A program made the position numbers and the translations under genes. Below, one piece after another: positions 38,326 through 47,900 of a stretch of 64,000 bases of DNA. Below the pieces are notes generated by a model, which searched no databases, was not told the DNA's origin, and saw only the letters and a list, made by a program, of their open reading frames with translations. This stretch comes from JANQOH01 sp965242575 (lineage in GTDB: Bacteria > Pseudomonadota > Alphaproteobacteria > UBA7887): assembly GCA_965242575.1 (NCBI GenBank), contig OZ251461.1:1178001-1242000 (forward strand). Reading direction: 5' to 3'. Numbering within the stretch: the stretch's first letter is position 1; each line of letters begins with the position of its first letter.

Positions 38326-39153
38326 TTGGCCGTCGAGGCGGCGCGCGACCCGGACGCCTTCCGCGAGTTCGAACGCGCGGGCTGGAGCCGCGCCTCCGCC
38401 GCCTACGAAGACTCCTGGGGGCGGGTGACGGAGCAGACCGCGGCGCCGCTGCTCGACGCCGCCGGCGCCGGGGCGGGATGCAAACTGCTCGACGTCTGCT
38501 GCGGTCCCGGCGTCGTCGCCGAGGCGGCCGTTGCGCGCGGCGCCGACGTCCGCGGCGTCGACCTGGCGGAGAGTTTCCTCGCCATCGCCCGGCGGCGGGT
38601 CCCCGACGCGCGCTTCGAGGCGGGCGATGCGGAGGCGCCGCCGTTCCCCGACGGCGCGTTCGACGCGGCGGTGTCGGGCTACGGCATCATCCACCTGCCG
38701 CGCCCGGCGGCGGCGCTGGCGGAGATGGCGCGCGTCCTGCGCCCCGGCGGGCGCGCCGCGGTCAGCGTGTGGGCCGGACCCGAACCCGGAACCGGCCTCG
38801 GCGTGGCGGTTTCGGCGATCCGCGCGCATGCCGACCTGTCGGTCCCGCTGCCGCACGGCCCGGACTTCTTCCAGTTCAGCGCCCCCGGCGCCCTCGCCGC
38901 GGCGCTCGCCGGCGCGGGGTTCATGGATGTTTCGGTCACGCGGGTGGAGCAGACCTGCCGGGCGGAGGGCGACGACGCGCTGTGGCGGATGATTGCCGAG
39001 GCCGGGGTGCGCATGAGCGGCCTCTTGCGCGCGCAGACCCCGGAGCGCCGCGCCGCCGCCCGCGCGGCGATGATCGCAGGCGTCCGCGCGCTGCCCGACC
39101 CCGCCGCCCTGCCCATGCCGGCGCTGGTGGGCGCGGGCGCGAAGCCGGGTTAG
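38326..39153 (+). CDS. Class I SAM-dependent methyltransferase
   Basis: 275 residues. Motif I LLDVCCGPGVVAEAAVARGA, acidic RGVDLAESF, GDAEAPPFPDGAFDAAVSGY and the post-motif LRPGGRAAVSVW match the UbiE/Methyltransf_11 fold. The start is taken as TTG 38326, two bases after the SDR stop, so the two may be co-transcribed. Substrate unknown. Confidence 0.82.
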   Translation: MAVEAARDPDAFREFERAGWSRASAAYEDSWGRVTEQTAAPLLDAAGAGAGCKLLDVCCGPGVVAEAAVARGADVRGVDLAESFLAIARRRVPDARFEAGDAEAPPFPDGAFDAAVSGYGIIHLPRPAAALAEMARVLRPGGRAAVSVWAGPEPGTGLGVAVSAIRAHADLSVPLPHGPDFFQFSAPGALAAALAGAGFMDVSVTRVEQTCRAEGDDALWRMIAEAGVRMSGLLRAQTPERRAAARAAMIAGVRALPDPAALPMPALVGAGAKPG

Positions 39154-39192
39154 GCGGCGCTCCTCCCCGAACCGGCCGGAGGCGCCGCGCGA

Positions 39193-39220
39193 TTGACACG
39201 CCCGCCGCCGTCCCCATACT
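39193..39220 (+). promoter_or_regulatory. Promoter of argD-argF
   Basis: TTGACA (39193-39198), 16-base spacer, CATACT (39215-39220), then a GGGGAGAGG ribosome site before argD at 39248. The -35 is a perfect consensus. Confidence 0.6.
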
Positions 39221-39247
39221 CCCCCGCCTTTTCCGGGGAGAGGCGCC

Positions 39248-40447
39248 ATGACGAACGCGACGGCGAACGCCGCGACGGCGGTGATGCCGACCTATGGACG
39301 GATCGACCTCGCGTTCGAACGCGGCGAGGGCGCTTACCTCATCGCGGCCGACGGGCGGCGCTGGCTCGACTTCGCCACCGGGATCGCCGTCAACACCCTC
39401 GGCCATTGCCACCCCGGCCTCGTCGCGGCGCTCACCGCGCAGGCCGGGAAGCTCTGGCACTGCTCGAACCTCTACGGCATCCCCGAACAGGCCCGCCTCG
39501 CCGAGCGGCTGTGCGCGGCGAGCTTCGCCGACAAGGCGTTCTTCTGCAACTCCGGCGCCGAGGCGATGGAGGGCGTCATCAAGGTGGCGCGGCGCTGCCA
39601 CCACGGCAGGGGCGCGCCGGAGCGCTGGCGCATCGTCGCCTTCGAGGGCGCGTTCCACGGGCGCACGCTGGCGACCCTCGCCGCCGGCGGCAACGCCAAC
39701 GCGCTGGAGGGTTTCGGCCCGCCGGCGGACGGGTTCGTCCACGTCCCGTTCGGCGACGCCGCCGCCGTCCGCGCCGCCATAGGGCCGGAGACCGCCGCGA
39801 TCCTCGTCGAGCCGATCCAGGGCGAGAGCGGAATCCGCGAACCCGCCGGCGGCGCCGGCTTCCTCGCCGAATTGCGCGCCATCGCCGACGAGAACGGCCT
39901 GCTGCTGCTGTTCGACGAAGTGCAGACGGGGATCGGCCACACCGGCAGCCTGTTCGCCTACCAGCAGGCCGGCGTCGCGCCCGACGTCATGGGACTCGCC
40001 AAGGGCCTGGGCGGCGGATTTCCCATCGGCGCGGTGCTGGCGACCGATGCGGCGTGCGCGGCGATGACTCCCGGCAGCCACGGCTCCACCTTCGGCGGCA
40101 ACCCGCTCGCCGCCGCCGCCGCCAACGCGGTGCTCGACGCGGTCCAGGCGCCGGGCTTCCTCGACCGCGCAGCCGAGGTCGGCGCGTATCTGTTCGAACG
40201 CGTGCGCGCGGTTGCGGCGCGCCATCCCGAAATTATCGAGTCGGTGCGCGGGCGGGGGTTGATGCTCGGCATGGTGTGCAAGGCCGCGAACGCCGACCTG
40301 GTGGCGGAGATGCGCGCGCGCGGCGTGCTGCTGGTTCCGGCCGGGGAGAACGTGGCGCGGATGCTGCCGCCGCTGACCATCGCGCGGGAGCATGTCGACG
40401 AAGCCTGCGCCGCGCTCGAGGAGGCGTGCGCCGCGCTGGCTCGGTGA
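39248..40447 (+). CDS. argD: Acetylornithine aminotransferase
   Basis: 399 residues. Class III PLP enzyme of arginine (and often lysine) synthesis. DFATGIAVNTLGHCHPGLV, FFCNSGAEAMEGVIKVARR, AFHGRTLATLAAGGNAN, LLFDEVQTGIGHTGSLFAYQ and the PLP-Lys motif MGLAKGLGGGFPIGAVLATD. ATG 39248 is downstream of the promoter. Operon with argF. Confidence 0.95.
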   Translation: MTNATANAATAVMPTYGRIDLAFERGEGAYLIAADGRRWLDFATGIAVNTLGHCHPGLVAALTAQAGKLWHCSNLYGIPEQARLAERLCAASFADKAFFCNSGAEAMEGVIKVARRCHHGRGAPERWRIVAFEGAFHGRTLATLAAGGNANALEGFGPPADGFVHVPFGDAAAVRAAIGPETAAILVEPIQGESGIREPAGGAGFLAELRAIADENGLLLLFDEVQTGIGHTGSLFAYQQAGVAPDVMGLAKGLGGGFPIGAVLATDAACAAMTPGSHGSTFGGNPLAAAAANAVLDAVQAPGFLDRAAEVGAYLFERVRAVAARHPEIIESVRGRGLMLGMVCKAANADLVAEMRARGVLLVPAGENVARMLPPLTIAREHVDEACAALEEACAALAR

Positions 40448-41373
40448 AGGCCGATTCGCCGGTGGCCGCGCCGCGGCACTTCCTCGACCTCGACGCGTTC
40501 GACGGCGCTGCGCTGCGCCGCATCGTCGCGCTCGGCGCGGAGGCGAAGCGGCGCGGCCGCGCGCTCGGCGCGCCGCTCGCCGGGCGCGCGCTGGCGATGG
40601 TGTTCGAGCTCCCGTCGACCCGCACGCGGCTGTCGTTCGAACTGGCGATGGCGCGGCTGGGCGGCCACGCCGTCGCCGTCGGCGCCGCCGACAGCCAGCT
40701 CGGCCGCGGCGAGAGCATCGCCGACACGGCGCGGGTGCTGTCGCGCTACGCCGACGCCATCGTCCTGCGCGCCGCCCGCCACGACACCCTGCTGGCGATG
40801 GCCGGGGCGGCGGAGGTCCCGGTGATCAACGGCCTCACCGACCGCAGCCATCCGGTCCAGTTGCTGGCCGACGTGATGACCGTCGAGGAGAAGCTCGGCC
40901 CCATCGCCGGGCGGACGGTCGCCTGGACCGGGGACGGCAACAACGTCGCCGCGTCGTGGATCCACGCCGCGGCGCGGTTCGGCTTTACCTTGCGGCTCGC
41001 CTGTCCGCCGGCGTTCGCGCCGGCGCCGGCGCTGCTGGACTGGGCGCGGGCCGAGGGCGCCGCGGTGAGCCTGCGCGACGACCCTTACGCCGCGGTGGCC
41101 GGCGCCGATTGCGTAGTGACCGACACCTGGGTGTCAATGGGCGACGAGCCCGGCGATCGCCGCCGCCCGTTGGCGCCCTACCGGGTGGACGAGGCGCTGA
41201 TGGCGGCGGCCGGGCCCGAGGCGCTGTTCCTGCACTGCCTGCCGGCGCATCGCGGCGAAGAGGTGGTGGATTCGGTCATCGACGGCCCGCGCTCCGCCGT
41301 GTGGGACCAGGCGGAGAACCGCCTGCACGCGCAGGCGGGCCTGCTCCTGTGGTGCCTGGACGCCGCCGGCTGA
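40444..41373 (+). CDS. argF: Ornithine carbamoyltransferase
   Basis: 309 residues. Carbamoyl-phosphate loop ELPSTRTRLSFELAMARLGG, LTDRSHPVQLLADVMT, WTGDGNNVAASWIHAAARFG, SMGDEPGD, the ornithine-site HCLPAHRGEEV and WDQAENRLHAQ. The family usually has Lys before the Ser-Thr-Arg-Thr-Arg loop (FEKxSTRTR); here it is Leu-Pro. GTG 40444 overlaps the argD stop. It converges with the small coil gene. Confidence 0.92.
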   Translation: MKADSPVAAPRHFLDLDAFDGAALRRIVALGAEAKRRGRALGAPLAGRALAMVFELPSTRTRLSFELAMARLGGHAVAVGAADSQLGRGESIADTARVLSRYADAIVLRAARHDTLLAMAGAAEVPVINGLTDRSHPVQLLADVMTVEEKLGPIAGRTVAWTGDGNNVAASWIHAAARFGFTLRLACPPAFAPAPALLDWARAEGAAVSLRDDPYAAVAGADCVVTDTWVSMGDEPGDRRRPLAPYRVDEALMAAAGPEALFLHCLPAHRGEEVVDSVIDGPRSAVWDQAENRLHAQAGLLLWCLDAAG

Positions 41374-41377
41374 CGGG

Positions 41378-41619
41378 CTACGAGAAGAGCTGCGCTATTC
41401 CCACCGCCAGACCGGCGGCGGCGGCCATGCCGCCCAGAACGCCAAGCAGAACCCATACTTTCACGTCGGATATTTTCGTATCCAGCACGCCGACGCTTTT
41501 GCCCGAATCTTCCTTCGTCGCGAGAAACCGGATATGCGTTTCCAAACTCGCTACCCGCTCATGGAGATCCGCTTCGCCGTCATGCTCCAGCAACTTCTTG
41601 TCGTCGTCCGGACCCGGAC

Positions 41620-41623
<4 letters not shown>
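41378..41623 (-). CDS. Small coiled-coil protein with C-terminal membrane helix
   Basis: 81 residues. A charged N-terminus, a heptad coil around DLHERVASLETHIRFLATKE and VLDTKISDVK, then one membrane helix (VWVLLGVLGGMAAAAGLAVG). GTG 41623 overlaps the acs stop (GTGA). It belongs to the same architectural class as the coils at 51720 and 61772. Function unknown. Confidence 0.65.
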
Positions 41624-43560
<1,937 letters not shown>

Positions 43561-43595
43561 GCGAATCGCCCCTCCGTCGTCGTCGCCGCCGGCGA

Positions 43596-44033
43596 TTATA
43601 CCCGCCCCGGCCCTTCTCCGCCTTCGCGCGCCCCGGTCCGCGGCGCGACGCGCCAGCGCCCCGCCGTCTCCGCCGCGAGGCGCACCGCGCCGTCCGCGAC
43701 GGCGAGCGGGACGGGGGTGAGGCTTCGGCCGGCGCAGGGGCCGCGCACGCAGGCGCCGCTGTCGATGTCGAAGCGCGCGCCGTGGTTCACGCAGAGGATG
43801 TAGGCGCCCGCGCGGTCGAGGAAGCGCCCCGGGACCAGGTCGAGCGGCAGGTTGCGGTGCGGGCAGTCGTTGACGTAGCCCACCGCCCGGTCGCCGCGGC
43901 GGACGATGAAGACGTCGGGCGCGCGCGGGTCGGCGGTGGGAACGAGCCGGCTTTCGCCGTCGGCGAGGTCGCCGAGGCGGGCCAGGACCGGGCCCAGGGC
44001 GCCGCCTAAGGCGCCGCCCCGCCCATCTCGCAC
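43596..44033 (-). CDS. Rieske [2Fe-2S] ferredoxin-like protein
   Basis: About 145 residues from GTG 44033. Cluster ligands NDCPHRNLPLDL (CxH) and YILCVNHGARFD (CxxH) with the DSGACVRGPCAG loop that follows. Small soluble electron carrier or subunit; partner unknown. The start is uncertain because the frame overlaps the EVE gene by 28 bases and no ATG is available. Confidence 0.82.
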   Translation of the reverse strand: MRDGRGGALGGALGPVLARLGDLADGESRLVPTADPRAPDVFIVRRGDRAVGYVNDCPHRNLPLDLVPGRFLDRAGAYILCVNHGARFDIDSGACVRGPCAGRSLTPVPLAVADGAVRLAAETAGRWRVAPRTGAREGGEGPGRV

Positions 44034-44419
44034 AGCAGCCTCCAGTGTTCGCCGCTCACCGGGACGACGGAAAGCCGCGACTGGCGCACCAGCGCGAGAT
44101 CGGCGAGCCGCGGCTCCGCCTTGACGGCGGCGAGCGTAACCGGGTTGGGAACGGGCGCGACGGGCTTTACGTCCACCATGACGAAGCGCCCGCTGGCGTC
44201 GGTGTGGTCGGGGTAGGCCTCGCGGACCACCTCCATGATCCCGACGATCTTCCTGGCGGTGACCGAGTGGTAGAAGAACGCGCGGTCGCCGACCTTCATG
44301 GCCTTCATGTTGTTGGCGGCCTGGTGGTTGCGCACCCCGTCCCAATGGTCCCGCCCCTCGGCGACCAGATCGTCCCACGAATACGCCGCCGGTTCGGACT
44401 TCATGAGCCAGTAGGCCAT
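44006..44419 (-). CDS. EVE-domain protein
   Basis: 137 residues. YWLMKSEPAAYSWDDLVAEG, WDGVRNHQAANNMKAMKVGD and AFFYHSVTARKIVGIMEV are the EVE (PUA-like) signature, thought to bind modified bases in DNA or RNA. Cytoplasmic. Start ATG 44419. It shares a strand with the Rieske gene downstream. Confidence 0.92.
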   Translation of the reverse strand: MAYWLMKSEPAAYSWDDLVAEGRDHWDGVRNHQAANNMKAMKVGDRAFFYHSVTARKIVGIMEVVREAYPDHTDASGRFVMVDVKPVAPVPNPVTLAAVKAEPRLADLALVRQSRLSVVPVSGEHWRLLCEMGGAAP

Positions 44420-44633
44420 CGCCCTCTCCACCTCGTTCGCGCGGCGGCAGGTTAGCCGAGGCGCGGGGGCGGTCATAGCGCGCCGCCCGCCGCCGCCGCG
44501 CGATGCGGCGCGTTCCAGCCCGCTACGCCGTTCCCCGGTCGCCGCGGGATTCGCGAAAATTCCTTCTCCCTTGCGGGCTACGCCGCGCCGGATCGCCAGG
44601 GCCGACTTGGGAGTTTCGCGGGGAAGGCGGTGG

Positions 44634-44709
<76 letters not shown>

Positions 44710-44725
44710 GCGCCGAAACGGGCGC

Positions 44726-44753
44726 AATATACGCGGGACGGCGGCGTTGTCCA
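44726..44753 (-). promoter_or_regulatory. Promoter of tRNA-Phe
   Basis: Minus strand: TGGACA (44753-44748), 16-base spacer, TATATT (44731-44726), with transcription expected a few bases before the tRNA 5' end at 44709. Both hexamers match the consensus at five of six positions. Confidence 0.65.
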
Positions 44754-44767
44754 GCGCCGGGGCGGCG

Positions 44768-45814
44768 CTACGGGAACAGGGGCGGACTCTCCAGGCCCGC
44801 CGTCTCCGGCAGGCCGAACATGACGTTGAAATTCTGCATCGCCTGGCCGGCCGCGCCCTTGACCAGATTGTCGATGGCCGAGACCAGCACCGCGCCGCCC
44901 GGGCGGCGGTCGTCGAACACGCCGACCAGGCACAGGTTCGCGCCGCGCACGTGGCGCGTCGCCGGCGCCGCGCCCTCCGGCAGCACGCGGACGAACGCCT
45001 CGCCATCATACGCCTCCCGCAGGCGGGCGCGCAGCGCCGCGGCGCCGCCGCTCCCGGCGAGGCGGATGTAAATCGTCGCCAGCAGGCCGCGGTTCATGGG
45101 CAGCAGGTGCGGAACGAAGGTCGCGGCGACCGGCTCGCCGGCGGCGGCGCCCAGCTCCTGGTCGATCTCCGGCGCGTGGCGGTGGCCTTGCAGCCCGTAG
45201 GCATGCGCGCCCTCGGCGACCTCGGCGTACAGCATGCCCTCCTTCGCCGCCCGGCCGGCGCCGCTCACCCCCGATTTCGCGTCGATGACGATCGAATCGG
45301 GCGCGACCGCGCCCGCGCGCAGCAGCGGCAGCAGCGGCAGCAGCGCCGCCGTCGGGTAGCAGCCCGGGCAGGCGGCGATCCGCGCGCGCCGCAGCGCCGG
45401 GCGCGCATGCTCGGTCAGGCCGTAAACCGCCTCGCGTTGCAGCTCCGGCGCGCCGTGCGGGCGGCCGTACCAGCGTTCGTAGGCCGCGGGGTCGCGAAAC
45501 CGGAAGTCGGCGGACAGGTCGATGACGCGCACATGGCCGGGCAGCGCGCGGACGATCTCCTGCGTCGTCGCGTGCGGCAGGCAGCAGAACGCCGCCTCGA
45601 TCCCGTCCCACTCCACGTCCTCGACCCTGGCGAGGCGGGGCAGCGGCGGCCCGGCGAGGTGCGGGAACACCGCGCCGAGCGGCTCGCCGGCGCGGCGGTC
45701 GGCGGTCAGCGCGGCGATCTCGATGTCGGGCCGCGGCGCCGCGAGGCGCAACATCTCGCCGCCGCTGTAGCCGCTCGCGCCGAGCACCGCGACGCGGACG
45801 CGCCTGCCTTCCAT
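44768..45814 (-). CDS. argC: N-acetyl-gamma-glutamyl-phosphate reductase
   Basis: 348 residues. VAVLGASGYSGGEMLRLAA (NADP fold), catalytic Cys in ACPGCYPTAALLPLLPLL, GVSGAGRAAKEGML, the H-rich GLQGHRHAPEIDQEL and FVPHLLPMNRGLLATIYIRL. Third step of arginine synthesis; it lies downstream of rplM-rpsI as in many alphaproteobacteria. Complete, ATG start. Confidence 0.96.
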   Translation of the reverse strand: MEGRRVRVAVLGASGYSGGEMLRLAAPRPDIEIAALTADRRAGEPLGAVFPHLAGPPLPRLARVEDVEWDGIEAAFCCLPHATTQEIVRALPGHVRVIDLSADFRFRDPAAYERWYGRPHGAPELQREAVYGLTEHARPALRRARIAACPGCYPTAALLPLLPLLRAGAVAPDSIVIDAKSGVSGAGRAAKEGMLYAEVAEGAHAYGLQGHRHAPEIDQELGAAAGEPVAATFVPHLLPMNRGLLATIYIRLAGSGGAAALRARLREAYDGEAFVRVLPEGAAPATRHVRGANLCLVGVFDDRRPGGAVLVSAIDNLVKGAAGQAMQNFNVMFGLPETAGLESPPLFP

Positions 45815-45863
45815 CCGGTCTCTCCTTCGCCCTCTCCCCGAAGCGCCGCCGCGCGGCGCGCGG

Positions 45864-46352
45864 TCAGCGTTTGGAGAACTGGAAGCTCTTGCGCGCCTTG
45901 GGTTTGCCGTACTTCTTGCGCTCGACCACGCGGGCGTCGCGGGCGAGGAACCCGCCGCGCTTGAGCGTCGGGCGCAGCGCGGGTTCGAAGCGCGAGAGCG
46001 CGCGGCCGATGCCGTGGCGCACCGCGCCGGCCTGGCCCGAAAGCCCGCCGCCGGCCACCGTGCAGGTCACGTCGTATTGCCCCTCGCGCTCCGCCGCGGC
46101 GAGCGGCTGGCGCAGGATCATGCGCAGCACCGGGCGGGCGAAATAGCGGCCCTCCTCGCGCCCGTTGACGACGATGCGGCCCGGCCCCGGCTTGATCCAC
46201 ACCCGCGCCACGGCGTTCTTGCGCTTGCCGGTGGCGTAGGCGCGCCCGTGTTCGTCGATCTCGGGTTCGGGCGGCGGCTCGGCGGGCTCCTCGGCGGGCG
46301 GCGGGGCCATCGCCTCCTTCAGGTCCTCGAGGCGGATCTTGTTGTCGGCCAT
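45864..46352 (-). CDS. rpsI: 30S ribosomal protein S9
   Basis: 162 residues. Core YATGKRKNAVARVWIKPGPG, GGGLSGQAGAVRHGIGRAL and C-terminal KKYGKPKARKSFQFSKR, which reaches the P-site tRNA. An N-terminal extension of about 37 residues rich in Pro/Glu is longer than in E. coli, as in other alphaproteobacteria. Two bases after the rplM stop. Confidence 0.97.
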   Translation of the reverse strand: MADNKIRLEDLKEAMAPPPAEEPAEPPPEPEIDEHGRAYATGKRKNAVARVWIKPGPGRIVVNGREEGRYFARPVLRMILRQPLAAAEREGQYDVTCTVAGGGLSGQAGAVRHGIGRALSRFEPALRPTLKRGGFLARDARVVERKKYGKPKARKSFQFSKR

Positions 46353-46354
46353 GG

Positions 46355-46819
46355 TCACGCGCTCCGCTTGTTCTTGGGGTTCCGGGACGCGAAGTCGACG
46401 GCCTCGGGCTTCTGCGCCGCATGCGGGTGGTCGGGGCCGGCGTAGACGTGCAGTTTGCGCATGACCGCCCGCCCCAGCGGGCCGCGCGGGACCATGCGCT
46501 CGACCGCGCGCTTCAGCACCCGTTCGGGGTGTTTGCCGTCCAGCAGCGCGCCGTAGGTCCGCCGCTTGAGCCCGCCGGGGTAGCCGGTGTGCCAGTAGTG
46601 GATCTTCCGGTCGCGCTTGGCGCCGGTCAGCCGGACCTTGCGCGCGTTGACGACGATCACGTTGTCGCCGCAATCCATGTGCGGCGTGTAGGTCGGCTTG
46701 TGCTTGCCGCGCAGCATGACGGCCACGGCGCTGGCCAGCCGCCCCAGCACGACGCCGTCGGCGTCTATGACGCGCCAGCCGCGCGAAATGTCGGCCGGCC
46801 TCGCGGAATAGGTTTTCAT
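46355..46819 (-). CDS. rplM: 50S ribosomal protein L13
   Basis: 154 residues from ATG 46819: MKTYSARPADISRGWRVIDA, LGRLASAVAVMLRGKHKPTY, NARKVRLTGAKRDRKIHYWH and RMVPRGPLGRAVMRKLHVY. The family start favours this ATG; an in-frame GTG at 46831 has the better-spaced GGAG and could be used, adding four residues. First gene of rplM-rpsI. Confidence 0.96.
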   Translation of the reverse strand: MKTYSARPADISRGWRVIDADGVVLGRLASAVAVMLRGKHKPTYTPHMDCGDNVIVVNARKVRLTGAKRDRKIHYWHTGYPGGLKRRTYGALLDGKHPERVLKRAVERMVPRGPLGRAVMRKLHVYAGPDHPHAAQKPEAVDFASRNPKNKRSA

Positions 46820-46858
46820 CGTGGGTCGCACGCTCGCTCCGGTGGCGCAAGGCGGCGG

Positions 46859-46886
46859 ATTATGGCCCGCCGCCGCCGCGTGTCAA
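46859..46886 (-). promoter_or_regulatory. Promoter of rplM-rpsI
   Basis: Minus strand: TTGACA (46886-46881), 16-base spacer, CATAAT (46864-46859). A near-consensus strong promoter, as expected for ribosomal protein genes. Confidence 0.7.
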
Positions 46887-46983
46887 CGCCCCGTCCCCGC
46901 CCCTGTCCCCGTCCCTGTCCCCGCTTGGCCGGACGGGTTAGGATGACGCCGCCCGCCCCCGACGACGATTAGGGAGAACGTTC

Positions 46984-47781
46984 ATGGCCGCGCCCGCGGA
47001 GACGCTCGCCGAACCCCTGGCGCTGCGCGCCGGCTCGAACGGCGTCGCCACCCTCACCCTCAACCGCCCGGCGGCGCGCAACGCGCTGTCGTCGGCGCTG
47101 ATGGCCGAACTCCAGGACGCGCTGGAGGCGCTGCGCGGCGACGCGGAGGCGAAGGTCGTCGTCATCGCCGGCGCCGGCCCGGCCTTCTGCGCCGGCCACG
47201 ACCTGAAGGAGGTGCGCGGGCTCGGGCCCGCGGCGCACCCGGCGCTGTTCGCCCAGTGCAGCCGGCTGATGACGACCATCGTGCACTTCCCCAAGCCCGT
47301 CATCGCCCGGGTCCACGGGATCGCCACCGCGGCGGGCTGCCAGCTGGCCGCCTCCTGCGACCTCGCTGTGGCGGCGGAGGACGCCCGGTTCGCCACGCCG
47401 GGGGTCAATATCGGCCTGTTCTGCTCGACGCCAATGGTGGCGTTGAGCCGCGCCGTCGGGCGCAAGGCGGCGATGGAGATGCTGCTGACCGGGGCGCCGA
47501 TCCCGGCCCGCCGGGCGCGCGAGATCGGCCTCGTCAACCGCGTCGTCCCCGCCGCCGAACTGGCGGCCGCGACGACGGAGCTGGCGGAGGGGATCGCCGC
47601 GAAATCGCCGCTGGTGCTCGCCATCGGCAAGGAGGCGTTCCACCGCCAGGTCGAGATGGGCCTGGAGGACGCCTACGCCTACGCCGGCGACGTCATGTGC
47701 CGCAACCTGCGCGCCCGCGACGCCGGGGAGGGGATCGACGCCTTCCTCGAGAAGCGCCCGCCCGTCTGGCGCGGCGAGTGA
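46984..47781 (+). CDS. Enoyl-CoA hydratase/isomerase family protein (ECHDC3-like)
   Basis: 265 residues. Crotonase fold: VATLTLNRPAARNALSSALM, the oxyanion-hole segment AFCAGHDLKEVRG, and HGIATAAGCQLAASCDLAVA then ATPGVNIGLFCSTPMVALSR. This branch resembles ECHDC3-type proteins and lacks one of the usual catalytic Glu positions, so hydratase activity is uncertain. ATG with AGGGAG upstream. Single gene. Confidence 0.87.
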   Translation: MAAPAETLAEPLALRAGSNGVATLTLNRPAARNALSSALMAELQDALEALRGDAEAKVVVIAGAGPAFCAGHDLKEVRGLGPAAHPALFAQCSRLMTTIVHFPKPVIARVHGIATAAGCQLAASCDLAVAAEDARFATPGVNIGLFCSTPMVALSRAVGRKAAMEMLLTGAPIPARRAREIGLVNRVVPAAELAAATTELAEGIAAKSPLVLAIGKEAFHRQVEMGLEDAYAYAGDVMCRNLRARDAGEGIDAFLEKRPPVWRGE

Positions 47782-47900
47782 GCGGCGCCGCGCTTGCCGC
47801 CGGCGCCGGGGCGAAGTAGAGCGGGGGCAACCGACGCGGAGTCCGCGCGCGGCCGCCATCGGCCGCGGGCGCCGATCCGCGCGAACCGGGGGAGCGCGCC

